Assembly (NCBI GenBank): GCA_003254905.1
Contig: QANU01028836.1
Location: 500,777-564,776 of the forward strand
Source: Nissolia schottii
Taxonomy: Eukaryota > Streptophyta > Magnoliopsida > Fabales > Fabaceae
Reading direction: 5' to 3'
DNA: 64,000 nucleotides
Below the pieces are notes generated by a model, which did not search any database, was not told where the DNA came from, and saw only the letters and a program-made list of their open reading frames with translations. A program made the position numbers and the translations under genes. Shown here piece after piece: positions 26,083 to 38,364 of this stretch; positions within the stretch are counted from its first letter, which is position 1; the number at the start of each line of letters is the position of its first letter.

Positions 26083-26110
26083 TTTTTATTAGCTACACTT
26101 AAAAAGTGTA

Positions 26111-26151
<41 letters not shown>

Positions 26152-26754
26152 ATTGATAAGGTTAACATTTTATAATACTTTTGTTATCATTAATTTGGTA
26201 ATTTTACACACAAAAAATATAGTTTTAACTTCATAATGCACTATAGGTAAGGTTACACTTTTAATAAAGCGTTATTTTTAACAAATGTTACACTTTTAAT
26301 AATTGTGAGTGACAAAAAATATTGCAAAATGTTGTCTTTATCAATAAAATTGGAGATTTAGGTCAAATTTTTATTATAAATGTGAGCGTAGGCCAAATTT
26401 TTGGTAAATAGTGTTACGATATTTGTCATTTGACAAATTTTGTTATTCCTTCGGTCAACTTTTATTAACAAATACAATAATTTATAATATTTTAGGTTAC
26501 TTTCAATTTACCAGCCCCACAAAAAGTAACATCTTAACTTTAAAAGTGTAGTTGTTGTTAAAGCAACACTTTACTAAAAGTGTAACTTTTCTTTTTTTGT
26601 GTGTTATGAAGTTGAAGTTACACTTTATATAAAATTATTTAATTAATGGTGACTTAAAATATTATTAAATGTACCGTTTATCAATAAAAATGTTCGATTT
26701 TATATTTTATTGTATAAGACATATATTTTCTTTAAGCATAGCTAATAAAAAAAT
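26083..26754. mobile_element. Foldback / MITE-like element with inverted ends
   Basis: The left end TTTTTATTAGCTACACTTAA and the reverse complement of the right end, TTTTTATTAGCTATGCTTAA, match at 18 of 20 positions. Inner inverted pairs include TTTTACACACAAAAAA with its partner near 26590-26605, and several copies of GTTACACTTTTA on both strands. A TA microsatellite at 26116-26146 lies inside. No transposase frame; target duplication uncertain. Confidence 0.65.
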
Positions 26755-26857
26755 ATTGCATTAAACCAAATTTATCATAACTAAAATTTTATATAAATTT
26801 CATTTTGATGTATGTCGAGTAGGAAGTATAAAATAAAAAAGTTACACTTAAAATTAA

Positions 26858-27235
26858 GGGTTAAATATGTTTTTAGTCCCTAAAAAATTATAAATTTTGT
26901 ATTTTACCTCAAAAAAATTTTGTTAGGAAATCGTCCTGACAAGTTTTGTTGGCAAGATTTAATCTATGTTGTCAAGTCGAGTTGTTAATTGTTGATATGA
27001 CAGTTGACTTAGCCATGTGGTAGGCCACGTGTTCACATAAAATTAACACATGACATTACACGTGACCTACCACGTGACCAAGTTAATTGTGACATCAGCT
27101 GTTAATAACCCACTTGATGACATGGATTAAGTCCTAATAAAAAGATTTGTCTGGACTATTTCCTAATAAATTTTTTTAAGGATAAAATACAAAAAAAATT
27201 TATAATATTTTACCGACTAAAAACATATTTAACCC
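26858..27235. mobile_element. MULE-type MITE with 9-bp target duplication
   Basis: The 378-bp element starts GGGTTAAATATGTTTTTAGT and its right end is the inverted copy (ACTAAAAACATATTTAACCC). Flanking 9-mers taaaattaa (26849-26857) and ttaaattaa (27236-27244) match at eight positions, the duplication length of Mutator-like transposases. The middle has inverted CACGTGGTAGGCCACGTG/ACCTACCACGTG blocks. It lies about 150 bp upstream of the snakin TATA box. Confidence 0.88.
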
Positions 27236-27260
27236 TTAAATTAAATACATTTATAAATTA

Positions 27261-27344
27261 CTCTCTCCGTCATTCGATAATAGTCTATTTCAGTTTTTAT
27301 CAGGTTCTTCGTAATATATCTAGACACAATTTCAATAGAGGGAG
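27261..27344. mobile_element. Short Stowaway-like remnant
   Basis: CTCTCTCCGTCATTC, preceded by TA, faces AGAGGGAG about 70 bp later. These are weakened Stowaway termini (CTCCCTCCGT type). It abuts the snakin promoter. Confidence 0.5.
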
Positions 27345-27383
27345 TGACACCTTTCTATAATTTCACCTACCCTTCATTCATTG

Positions 27384-27392
27384 CTATAAATA
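27384..27392 (+). promoter_or_regulatory. TATA box of the snakin gene
   Basis: CTATAAATA lies about 225 bp upstream of the start codon in a GC-richer context. Transcription would start near 27415-27420, giving a 5' UTR of about 190 bases. Confidence 0.65.
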
Positions 27393-27611
27393 ACACCCCT
27401 TTCACTTGGCTCACACCCCACCACAACCCAAACTACAATAAGCTATTCAGAATTGGATTCCCTCGGAGTTCTCCACTGAGTGCCACTCAATCTCTTATTA
27501 ATTCCATTTACTCCATTGTCACAAATAAAATCACAACTTAAAAGGAGTTCTCTCTCCTCCCTCTCATTTGAAACATCTTCTCTCTATACTCCACAAACTG
27601 TGAAAGCAAAG

Positions 27612-27799
27612 ATGAAGCTAGCCTTTGTAACTCTGCTTCTTGTGTGCCTCGTCCTCAGCTCCTCTTTCTTTGAAGTCTCGATGGCTGGTTCAGGTATATA
27701 TATCACACAGGCCCCCATTAGTATATAGTAGCATTACTCCTTTACTAAGTATCACTATATATTTTTTTTTCCTCAACTAATAATAGTATAATTTACTAG

Positions 27800-27834
<35 letters not shown>

Positions 27835-28779
27835 GAGTAAGTTTACATTTATATATATTAATTAGTTTTATTTTATTATAGTGTTTTTTCACTTGACTTT
27901 GATCTTGATCCTTGATCTCTATGTACTTCTAAATATGTGTGTGTAATTTTATTATATGTATTATCAACTTTGAATTTAATTTTTATAAAAGAAATTTAAC
28001 TAGTGCAATTTTTTTAAAAGAAATGTTTCCTTATTGTCATAATATGTCACTTTTAATACAATATTTAACTAAATAATGTTAATTGGAGTTACAAATTTCG
28101 TTAATGAGTCATTTTATGTTACTAATGAAAAAGGATCTAATTTCTTTTCGCAGTTATTAACTAATTATTACTATTTGAGAAGTTAAGTATTTCAACTTCT
28201 CAACAAACACTAAAATTGACTTTGTGAAGAGTGTTTGTTTGGGTACACAAATTAAATAGAGCTTATCACAAAATGAATTTTTTGAAAAGTAATTTACGAA
28301 TGGGTTATTTTGTATTTAAAATACACAATAAATGCTTTTTTTTTATTTTAAGTGTTTTGAAAAATGCTTTTTGAGAGGTTGGATATTTCAACTTCTAAAA
28401 AAAAACTAAAATTGACATTTTAGAAAGTAATAAGTTGTATAACGAAATAGAACATAAATTAAAAATATAACTTTTAACTTTTAAAAAGTAAAAAAAAGAA
28501 AAAAGGGTAAAAAATTGTACCATCCAAACAAGCCCAAAAAATAGATGATGTATATAAATAAAGATCAAAATTATATTTTATTTTATTTTACTAGGTTTCT
28601 GCGGCTCCAAGTGTGCTCAGAGGTGCTCCAAGGCAGGGATGAAGGATAGGTGCCTCAAATTTTGTGGGATATGTTGCAGCAAGTGCAAATGTGTTCCTTC
28701 TGGTACTTATGGCAACAAGCATGAGTGCCCTTGCTACAGGGACATCAAGAACTCCAAGGGCAACCCCAAATGCCCTTAG
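27612..28779 (+). CDS. Snakin-1-like GASA peptide, two exons
   Basis: This encodes an 88-residue secreted cysteine-rich peptide of the GASA/snakin family, known for antimicrobial activity and gibberellin-linked growth roles. Exon 1 is 27612-27693 and exon 2 is 28595-28779. The 901-bp intron has GTATAT and CTAG ends, and the join makes a Gly codon. Residues 1-25 ([18 protein letters not shown] and on to VSMA) form a signal peptide. The mature part starts about GSGFCGSKC and holds all 12 conserved cysteines, including [17 protein letters not shown] and CPCYRD, and ends KCP. Length and spacing are those of snakin-1 (subfamily I), with no variable linker. It acts in the cell wall space. A TATA box is at 27384; two MITEs lie just upstream. 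The gene looks fully intact. Confidence 0.95.
27802..27830. repeat. (AT)n microsatellite in the snakin intron
   Basis: About fourteen TA units inside the intron. Confidence 0.95.
28225..28536. mobile_element. Candidate MITE in the snakin intron
   Basis: The left GTTTGTTTGGGTACACAAA and right TTGTACCATCCAAACAAGCCC are imperfect inverted copies. The inner arms share a TTTCAACTTCT sequence. No clean target duplication, so the boundaries are approximate. Confidence 0.4.
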
Positions 28780-31700
28780 AATATTAATTCTTAGTTTCAT
28801 GTGTAATTTTTCGTGTAAAAACTCTTAAACAATTATGATTTAGACCCAAAAAATACAAAATTCTCTATTTAGAGATTTTGTCCAAATCACAATTTAGAGT
28901 TTCCAAACGGAAAATTATACATGCATGTATCTCCAGCTTATGAGATATTTCCATGAAGGTCCCTTTCGCTAGTGTGTTAAGCTTTCCTTTATTTTGTTTA
29001 TCAGTTTTTTTTTGGGTACATTTTATGTATTATATATGTAGAAGAAGAAGACAAAAAATTAGACATAGTTGTTTGTTGGATCGGGTGTGATGATGAGAGT
29101 GGGAATAAATTGGGGTCATCTATTTGCCCTTTTTGTGTATGTGGGTTGTCTTAATTTGGCTGTGTTTAGTTAATTAATAAAAGTGTGATACTTTCTTCGA
29201 TTCTCGTGATTGTACTTTATTTGATTCGTAAATTGTAGTAAATGAATTTCTTAAATTTAGTCGTAATGAATAAAAAAATTGTTCATTCATCTTAAAAAAA
29301 CTGATTACTTATTTACTTATTTATTTATTTATTTGCTCGTCCTACTAGCTAGGCAGCTAACAGAGCTTCTCTTATGCAACCAAACATAAAATAATCTCCT
29401 CCTGCATGCATATTAATGAGGTTGGTGGAATTGAACACATTAATTAATTGGTTAATTAATTATAATTAAAGGCATGAATTGAGTTTGATTTTATTTTGTT
29501 TTTCTCTGACTTTACTTTCATGGGATATGTAAGTCATAAAGCTGCCAAAATGGGTTGGGACGAGTCCTGTCATTTTGGGCCTTGTTGTTTTAGGACCGGG
29601 TCATATCAGGTGTAGTTAGTTTTGGGTTAGAAAAATGTTAGCCCACTCAAATTTTTTGTGGGCCCAAGTCACTCAGTTGATTTTCTTACTTAATATAAGT
29701 TTCTATTTCTATTATTTGTGTTTTTCACTGTTCTTAATGCAATTTGTGATTTTGTCATTCATGAGTTGATTGAAAATTCATATATTGAATTGAAAAATTT
29801 GCATATGTGCTTGCTCATGTGATGAACACCATGACTAAACTTTTATGTAGAAAATAGATGTTGTTGATTGAATGGTTGCTTGAAGTTTCCATTATTTTGC
29901 AAAGCCTTTTTAACACATGAAATTCATCTAAGAGATTAGAGTTTTGTATTTAGTGAAAACACATGCAGATTAATTAATTTTTTTTTGGTATTCTGCAGAT
30001 TAATCATTTAATTAGCACTAATTAGAGAACTATAGTGTTTGCTTGAGTAATTGTTTTTTTACTACTCTTTCTTATGACAACATTAAAGAGTAGTGCACTT
30101 GTTATAGATAGAGTAATTCGAAGAAAAAAAATATAATGTTTTATTGATCTAATCAAATGATAATTTATTTTTCCTAAAACGACAATTATAAAAATTTAAT
30201 ATTTTCTAAAAATTTAAATTAAAGCTACAATATATAAAATAAAATCAACATTTCACAATAAGACATCAAGAGACACAACGTATGTATATTATAGTAGATA
30301 CAAATTATAATTAAGTAAAAGATATATTATTTAGATTGAATTAAATAAAGAATTTATAATTGAAAGCAATAATTCTATTTTTGAAGTTTTGGCCTAAATA
30401 ATTTTGTGGGAAAGGGGGAAGTATTTATTTTTTCAAAAAAAAAAAAAAAGAAGGTTTGGGAGGGTACCCTCTATCCTCCAACGAGCTGATCTCTGATGCT
30501 AGAGATTGAGAGATCGAAGTGCCAACGGAAACAAAGGGCAGAGAGTGGTGGTTGACAGTGGCAGTAATAGGGTGGCATGGTGGTTGAACGATTGAGAGAG
30601 CGAGAAACTGACGTGGAAAGGTGATTGTTCGCGGTGGTGAGTGGAGGAGAGAGGTGGTCTAGGCAGTGGTCGTGGCTATGCTATTAATAACATTTTCCCC
30701 TTAATTATAGAGATCAAGTATATTTAATGTGTGTGTATATACATGTGTGAGTAATTTCGTCCATACTTACTTTATATTTTGCTTAAAGACTGTTATTGAT
30801 AAATAGTAGGATTAAATTTAACTTCTCATTGATAATATGTTATTTAGTGAGAATTTATTGACTCCAAAAGTAAGTCATGATACACTTACTCCATTCAATA
30901 ACTTTTTATGAAGATTGAATTTAATCAATTCGACTTCAAAGTTTCAATCAAGTAAATCGAACGCATAAAATCCACCCATTCTACATTTCTAAGTAACAAA
31001 AATAACTATTCATGTATATTTTTCATGAAGACCATCCATTTTTCTAATCCAAACAATCATGTCTATATATTACCCTTCAATTTCAATATATTACTTGCCA
31101 TGGGTCCACTACCTAAAATGCTCGTATATTTGACATTTCTAAAAACAACCATTCTTACTTTATTATATTTTATTTCATTACATTTTCTCTTTCTTTAAAT
31201 ATTGCTACACTCACTCAACACTTTTACTTTGTTTACAAAAATGAATTGAGGTTTATAATTTTTCTTCATTTCCTAAAGCTAATAAGATTAGTACATTGTA
31301 GGATTATATTCACAATTTACAATTTAGTCAATTTTCTATGTAATGGTTTATATTTTGAATAAATTAAAAATAAATAAATAAGTAAGTATTTGGTGTTAAT
31401 TAATTGTACTTGTATAGAAAAAAAATGACAGTATTAATATTTTATTTAATTTACAATGAAATGTTTAAATTTATTATGTGTAATAATAACAATGGTGGTC
31501 GAAAAAATATCTACAAAATAAATATTTATTATTAAAATTTATAAATTTTAACTGGGTTATAATTAACGGTTATTTATTTATTTATTATAATAAGTAATGA
31601 TTCTATTCCTATGTACTTATAGAATATGTTTCGGCCCCTAATAAATTTATGAAATTTAATTTGGGTCTCTAAATTTTTATTTTTATTTTTTGTTTTAGCC

Positions 31701-31919
31701 CAAACAAATCATAAATTATATTGTTTTAGTTTATGTGGTTAGTGAGGCTCTATTAGTTGTTGACGTGACTAACAAAATGCAATGTTAGTAGTGTCATGTG
31801 CCATTGCATGAGAATTCGAATGAAGCGTGGTATTGGACAGGAAATGTAAGGAAATATGTCATTGCATGAGAATTGGAAAGTAATGTGGTTTCTCGTGAAA
31901 ATTGGAAGGAATCATGACA
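28780..31919. other. Snakin 3' UTR and intergenic region
   Basis: The first 200-400 bases are probably the snakin 3' UTR; the exact poly(A) site is not clear. A G-rich stretch at 30450-30680 has no recognised frame. The rest is AT-rich. Confidence 0.45.
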
Positions 31920-31990
31920 CACTACAAGAAACAATTTAATTGTTGTCAGAGCATTACCGTCAATTCTTCATTTGACGATACTACCATTGG
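31920..31990 (+). mobile_element. CACTA (En/Spm-type) left terminus
   Basis: CACTACAAGAAACAATTT begins at 31920 and matches the plant CACTA terminal inverted repeat. It is followed by inverted subterminal motifs (CGTCAATTC...TTTGACG). The opposite end (TTCTTGTAGTG) was not found, so the element is truncated or its right end has diverged. Confidence 0.65.
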
Positions 31991-32405
31991 AAAGCACACA
32001 AAAAATGATGGTAATGAATTTTATAACGAACCGAAGCAATTTTGGCCCCGATTATTGTCGAAAAAAATATTAGACGATAAAATCGACGTAAAGTTTGGCG
32101 CCCAATGGCTAAGAGAGATAAAGGCACTTTCAATTTCCACCTTACTAAGCTATCAAATGGCAATTATATGACAATTTTATTAGCACCAAACCGGATAAAT
32201 TGGATAAGAAACATCGTTACAATGTTTTCTAAGACACTGCACAAATAATGCACGGCAATGTGGCAAAGTCGTGAATACTCACCACACCACCCTTACAAAT
32301 TAAGGCACAAACATTACATAGTCTTAGTACATTACAATCTATATGCATAAAAAATTAAATAATTCCCTACAATTACCTATAAAGAAAAAATGTTGCAGTA
32401 CTAAC

Positions 32406-32662
32406 CTTGGAAGCCTTGAAGCTGAACTGATGACATAATTCCCATATGGATCCACAAGAAGCATTGAGACATTAGGACGGCTGAGCAGTTCCAAGATAAT
32501 GGAATTAGAATCCTCTTCTCCGGACTCTTGAAAGAATTTCTCCATAACATTGCTCCTATACTTATTGCAGGAAATTGACACGAAAGTCCCTTCAAATTGC
32601 CTCAGCAAACTTCTTGAGACTCTTGATATTCTCATAGACATTAATGTTGCACCACATAGTTG
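32406..32662 (-). pseudogene. Pumilio (PUF) repeat exon fragment
   Basis: On the minus strand, an exon-like unit bounded by AG at 32664-32663 and GTTAG at 32405 encodes Pumilio RNA-binding repeats. It reads NYVVQH, a small frameshift, then MSMRISRV, LLRQFEGTFVSISCNKYRSN, VMEKFFQESGEE and VSMLLVDPYGNYVISSA. The NKYRSNV and LVDPYGNYV motifs are core PUF helices. A real PUM gene has eight repeats; here only about two remain, with a frameshift after NYVVQH. It lies 0.5 kb inside a CACTA-type terminus, consistent with a captured gene fragment. Confidence 0.85.
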
Positions 32663-33457
32663 CTGCCAAACACGGGAAAAGAGGAAAAAGTATGGTGAAG
32701 TATTTGTCAGATAAGAAACAATTTGAATGAAAAAAAGAAATTACTGGATGTTCGTGGAGCACCAATAGGTAAGATTGTACTATGAAGAGAGATATTTTTG
32801 GCTAAAAGTGCAAGTTGTCAGCAAATTTTATCATCAATAGCGAAGCATAAATTGGGTAGAGCATAATTCACTCAGTGCTTTGAGTGTTCAATAATTTATC
32901 TATCTAGTGAAGTTTAGAGATAATAGATATATGTAATTTTACCTCTAACAAATAAAGATGTTATTTCTAAAATTTAGACCTATAACCTTAGGGTCAAAAA
33001 ACAAAAACCTCATCATGGTCAAGGTTCACATTCTAAATAATTTTTTATCTAGACTATTTTCACAAAATTTAACCACTAAATTGTTTTTAATTCAAATTTT
33101 AAATTCATTGAACTTATTCTACTTGACCTAACTAAATTATTTTTAATTTAAAGATTAAATTTTATTAAACATATTGCAGTTTTAAATCTCTTCTAATTTA
33201 AATTTCAATAATTTCTCACATTTAACATTTAAAAATATTGATAACAAAGCTCAAATAATTTATATAAAAAATAAGATTAATAAATTTAAAATAATTTTCG
33301 TCTGTAACAAAGGTATTAAGCTAGTATTAGAATGGAAGAGAAGTTAAGAACAAGGAAAGTAGGAAGTGATTATAGATAGCAAGAGTGAAAGAGGGGTTGT
33401 GTTCCTTTGACCAGTAGTCTGCATGCAAAAAATGGTAAGTGTGTGTATGTTTGTTTC
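32663..33457. other. AT-rich region between the PUF fragment and the SINE
   Basis: No gene or further PUF exon recognised on either strand. Confidence 0.5.
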
Positions 33458-33651
33458 TTTTTTTTTTTTTTTAAGTTGCCTGCCTAGTATCTAAGGCTTA
33501 GCCTTGACTAATTTGGGTCGACCCGGGTAGCGCACCTGGCTACGGCGGGTGAGTCTCCCAGCGGGGATAACTGCGTACACAAAGTCTCAAACTCGGGACC
33601 TTGCTTAACCGATACCAAGCCGCTTACCACTTGGACCAACCCCCATTGGTT
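33458..33651 (-). mobile_element. tRNA-derived SINE, minus strand
   Basis: Read on the minus strand it starts near 33648 with GGGGGTTGGTCCAAGTGGTA (box A type). The box B-like GGTCCCGAGTTTGAGAC follows about 30 bp on, then a GC-rich body, and it ends in an A-run (plus-strand T-run 33458-33472). TTTGTTTCTTTT occurs at both sides (about 33450 and 33653), a likely target duplication. Its body differs from the Au-like SINE at 16587. Confidence 0.8.
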
Positions 33652-34483
33652 TTTTGTTTCTTTTGTATAGCCTGAAGATGGGTGCATTGAATATTTTTGA
33701 CCAATTGTGTGCATTGAATATATAACACACGTGTGTGTATATTTATTTATTTATTTATTTATTGTGTCCATTTTAAATTGTGAAATAAACTATGAGTCTA
33801 TGATACGTTGGTGTTCATTAAGGGCTTACGAATAGTTGTCAAAACGGTTGGGTCACGTTAGATTGAATCATTTCAAGTTATATTAGTTTATTTGAATATG
33901 AGAAATTTGAGAAACAAGTATTTAATTATTTGGACTAATTATGTGCTGACATAGTCTTTTTTATATGACAAAGGTGTATATCAATACGGCTCGATGAGTA
34001 ATTAATCTTATTGAATTATTTTACTATTAGCTTTGGTCAACTGTAATATTTATTACTTCTACTTTGACTTTGATACAGACCCTTTTGTAATATATATATT
34101 TAAGATAGTATTAAGAATATTAAAATATATATGAACTTGTCTTTAGCATAGACATCAAGGGATTGACACAGGGTGATGTCAAATAGATACACCCTCAGCA
34201 TGTCTATGATAAGACCACAAGAGAAACTATGAGGTGTAATGGATTGGAGGGCTTTGTGTCCTGCCTCACATCCTAAAGATGTCATGGGATCCACTCCAAG
34301 GCCTTTTAGCCAGTTATGGAGTTCTGAGACTCAATTACATATTTTTAGCATATTTTTAGAGCCTTTTTCCACTACCTAGGTGAGAGGGATGTGAGCTACT
34401 TTGGGCTTCAGGCAGGGACTAGGCGGCCAGAGTCTGCACCCTGCAGCATCCTTGAAAGCAACATGACCTATAGGAGGTCCAGG
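33652..34483. other. Region before the GCGG array
   Basis: It has an ATTT microsatellite near 33739-33764. A less AT-rich part at 34140-34440 may be a captured or decayed gene piece, but no family was recognised. Confidence 0.4.
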
Positions 34484-35600
34484 TTTAGCGGCGGTTTAAA
34501 CTAAACCGCCACTACATAACGGCCACAATAATCATATGACAGATTTGCTGCAGCGGTTTCGTTACAATATTTTTTTACATAACCGCCGCTAAAATATACT
34601 CAAGGCGCATGCGATCCGAAATTAGCGGCGGTTAACATACAATGGCCGCAAATTAACCGCCACAAAAATTAAAAGACAGATTTTTTAGAAGATAGCGGCG
34701 GTTCATCTATAACCGCCACGAAAAGTATATTAATAGTTTTGCTCATTTAGCGGCGGTTATTCTAATACCGACACTAAAAAACCACCACAACAATCAAATT
34801 CAGATTTGTTATACAATTAGCGGCGGTTCGGTTGCAATATTTTATTTTACATAACCGCCGCTAAAATAATAGCCGATTAATATACAATCGCCGCAAATTA
34901 ACCGCCACCAAAATGAAGAGACACATTTTTTAGAAACTAGCGGCGGTTAAGTAGTAACCGCCACGAAAATCAACCTAACATTTAGCGGCGGTTATTCTAC
35001 TACCGACACTAAAAACCGCCATAATAGATCATATGGCACATTTTTGTACAATTAGCGGCGGTTCGGTTACAATATCAAATTTTACATAACCGCCGCTAAA
35101 ATAATATTCTAATCGCATGCGACCCAAAATTAGCGTCGGTTAATAAGTAATGGCTGCAAATTAACCGCCACAAAATTAAGAGACAGATTTTTAAAAACTA
35201 GCGGCGGTTAAACAATAACCGCCACGAAAATAATACTAACAGTTAAACCTCATTTAGCGGCGGTTATTCTAATACCGACACTAAAAAACCGCCACAATAA
35301 ATGTAGCGGCGGTTAATCTATAATTGCCGTAAAATAACCGCTAAAAAAATAAGGTATTAGATTTTTTATAAACTAGCGGCGGTTAAATAATAACCACCGC
35401 GAAAATAATACCCTCCCGGCTGCATAATCGCTCCACTTTGCGGCGGCTATTTAAGTACGGCCACTTTATAACTGCCATAATAATCATATCACATTGCACA
35501 ATTAGTGGCGGTTAGATAACAATAACTTATATTACCTAACCGCCGCAAACAGTTATTTAACCGCTGCAAAAATAATACTCAAAGATCACGCTAGTAACGA
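34484..35600. repeat. Array of TAGCGGCGGTT / AACCGCCGCTA subterminal repeats
   Basis: More than 25 copies of GCGGCGGTT, AACCGCC or close variants occur on both strands. Many pairs form long hairpins, such as an AGCGGCGGTT ... AACCGCCGCT pair about 45 bp apart. A higher-order unit of about 250 bp is visible: the block AGA[TC]TTTTTAGAA...TAGCGGCGGTT begins near 34676, 34922, 35175 and 35360. Such arrays are the binding-site zones beside plant CACTA transposon ends, but no CACTA terminus lies at either edge. Confidence 0.8.
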
Positions 35601-38364
35601 CGGTTGATAAAAATAATTAAGGATTTTTAATTGAAATAAGAGTTTTACATTGTCATTCAATCATATATCGACAAATTAGTAAATATTGTTGTCAGTCAAG
35701 CTCACTGCTTAAAAGGTCATCCAAATAAAATGAATTAATTAATTAACCTTATAAAATCTTGTACGCAGTCGTGTCAAAATTAAATTCAATAATTTAAGTA
35801 TCAGATTTTGAATAATTGAATAAAATAAATCAAATGTTTTTTTCTCTGTATAAAAATCCTGTAATAACTCCCACGTTATAAATCCTTCTCTCTCTCGCTT
35901 TCCATCGTTTTCAGCTCAAGTGCAGGTGGTGGGCAGTGTTAGCTAGCGATTCCCTTCTATTTTGCAATTAAGGGGAAACCAGGATTTTGTCTTTTGTAGC
36001 CTATATTATATTATACCATTAAAAAAATGCAATATACTTAGAGCATATACATTGACATATTAGTATATATAATTGAATTTTATAAAAGGTTATTTAAATT
36101 AAATAAATTGATTAGACGATGGTGTAAAAAAATTTACACTATTGATATATCAAAATTAAACTCATAAAAAAGTCATTAATATTGATGGAAAAGTTAATAA
36201 GTGTTCTAAAAACACTAGTTAAAGAGTTAATAATAAAAAAATTTAAAATTTTTAATACGTTCAATGCATTAAAATATTAATAGATATATGTTTTTAATAA
36301 AATCTTTCCTCTCTTTAATTATTTAGCAAGAGTCATTAGGATACTTATTAACAAAATTATTACATGTACATTGGATTATGACACAGATTTATTTCCTGCT
36401 CAATTTTCGTCCGGTGGTACTATTGGGGTAATTATTATGGAAAGTGCAAGCTAATCATATATTTTTTCAAAATTTGTTTTTCAAGATTTTGTTCTATCTT
36501 TTGGCCCTTTCTAACGAATGTGTGAGTTTTTGGTGAATGGTTCGCCGGGTTGAAAAACATGTGATTGTCAATCGCTTAATGGTAACAAGTTTATTAAAAA
36601 AAAATATTTTTATTAAATCAACTTTACCAACTAGAGTAAAATGTTATAAAAAACTTTCCATCCTCAACCTTACTCCATCTCGATTCTCAAATCACACATA
36701 TTAAGGCGATAGGAGCAGTGTCTTCTCTGGACGACGTTAGGTGGAAGCACCACCGGACTTGGTTAACCCAATTTGCTTCGTTTTACTTTATGAGTCATAA
36801 GGGCTTCCACCGCCACCTTCTCCTTCCTACTTCACCTTTGCAACTTGAACTAAAGCCTGGAAATCCACTAATAAAGTCAATCTTGCACCACATTTCGCCA
36901 CCATATCCCCATAAATTACTTTAACACTGCCTAAAAGTTCTATAAATTGTAATAAAAAACCATTTAACTTTTTCCCATCAATACACCCTACCTACTTAAT
37001 AAGTATCTAGTTAATGATTTCCTACGATGGATCTTATAATTAAATAATGGATGCTTTTAATGAGTGATGACCACAAAATTCACCCCAAATTTATATCACG
37101 GTGAATGATTTACCGAAATGATAATGGATAAATTTAGAAATCGCCTTATTTTTTATTCAAAATTTGTTTTATCTTTAGTTTATATCTTCTTTCACCCTCT
37201 TTTTATCTTTTTTTATCTTTTAAAGTTATCTAGGTTGTAAGATTATTTTTTTAATCTTATATAATCACTATCTTTATTATATAATATATCTATTATGTAT
37301 TACACATAATTATTTTAATATGTATTTTTTATGTTCATTGACAATAAACTTAAGTAATAATTTTTTTATGTGATGAACAATTTTTTTGGGTAAATGAGAG
37401 TTAATCATTTTAAAATTTAGAGAGTTATTTTTAAAAAAATTTGAATGGCGTTTAATTTATTTGTTAGGAATCTAAAATTTAAATTTGAATAATATTTTGC
37501 TAAAGGGATGTTAAAATTTGAATTAAAAATTTTAATTATGAAAGATGAGATTTAACAAGGTAAGTTGAGATGGTGAAATTTGAATTAAGAAATATGAAGT
37601 CAGTGGGTCGGACATGGATTTGTGTTAGTAGCGTGATGTGAGATGATGATAGTATAATTTAGTGAAATAAGTTTTGGTGAATTTTTTTTCTCTAAAATAG
37701 CGGTGAAAAAAAAATGTTAGTGTATATAGATAATTAGTTAAATTCAGGGTTTAGGGTGTGCTGTGCTCAATGCATGAGAATCATTTTTAAGCTTTTTATT
37801 TCATATATAGACTTTATTATTATCATTTGAAGATAGCAAGAGAGTAAGTATTATTGAGAGGGAATGAATACTCTCATATTAAATTTAATTATGTTATGAG
37901 AGAGAAAGACACAAATATCTTTAACAAGTGGAATTCTCTTAAAATGAAAAGACCTAATTCAAAATATTTGTATCTTTCTTACTCATAACATGAGTAAACA
38001 TAATTAAATTTAACATGAGATGATCCATTCCCTTAACTAATAGAAAAATATTATATACGAAACTATCTTCTTCTTTTTTTTTTCGAGCATACGAAATTAT
38101 CTAATCTAATTCAAATTGATAAAAAATAGTTGAGAGAAAATAGTGATATGAAGTCAGAAGAAATATCATGACCGTTGGATAAAATTCTTAAAAAATAAAA
38201 TATCAACAAAATGGACAAAATATGCTCCATGTCAATCTTTGTGAAACATTTGGTAAATTTGGAAGGCAAGGAAAATTCATAAAAACTTAGAAATATAATA
38301 ATTGCCGCAAACAATTTTCATTTTTTATTTTTGGACAACATCTTTAAGTAAACGATTCGAGAAC
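35601..38364. other. Intergenic region, no recognised gene
   Basis: AT-rich. A patch at 36690-36920 reads openly for 68 codons, but I recognise no family there. Reciprocal sequences at 37870-37960 and 37965-38030 form a loose inverted pair. Confidence 0.45.

Noticed and set aside
28591-28800. Minus-strand 69-codon frame
   Set aside because: Antisense shadow of snakin exon 2.
33458-33651. tRNA gene on the minus strand
   Set aside because: Box A and B-like sequences exist, but no cloverleaf or acceptor stem forms, and an A-tail with flanking repeats shows a SINE.
34484-35600. CRISPR-like repeat-spacer array
   Set aside because: Repeats occur in both orientations with variable spacing in plant DNA; the pattern is that of CACTA subterminal motifs.
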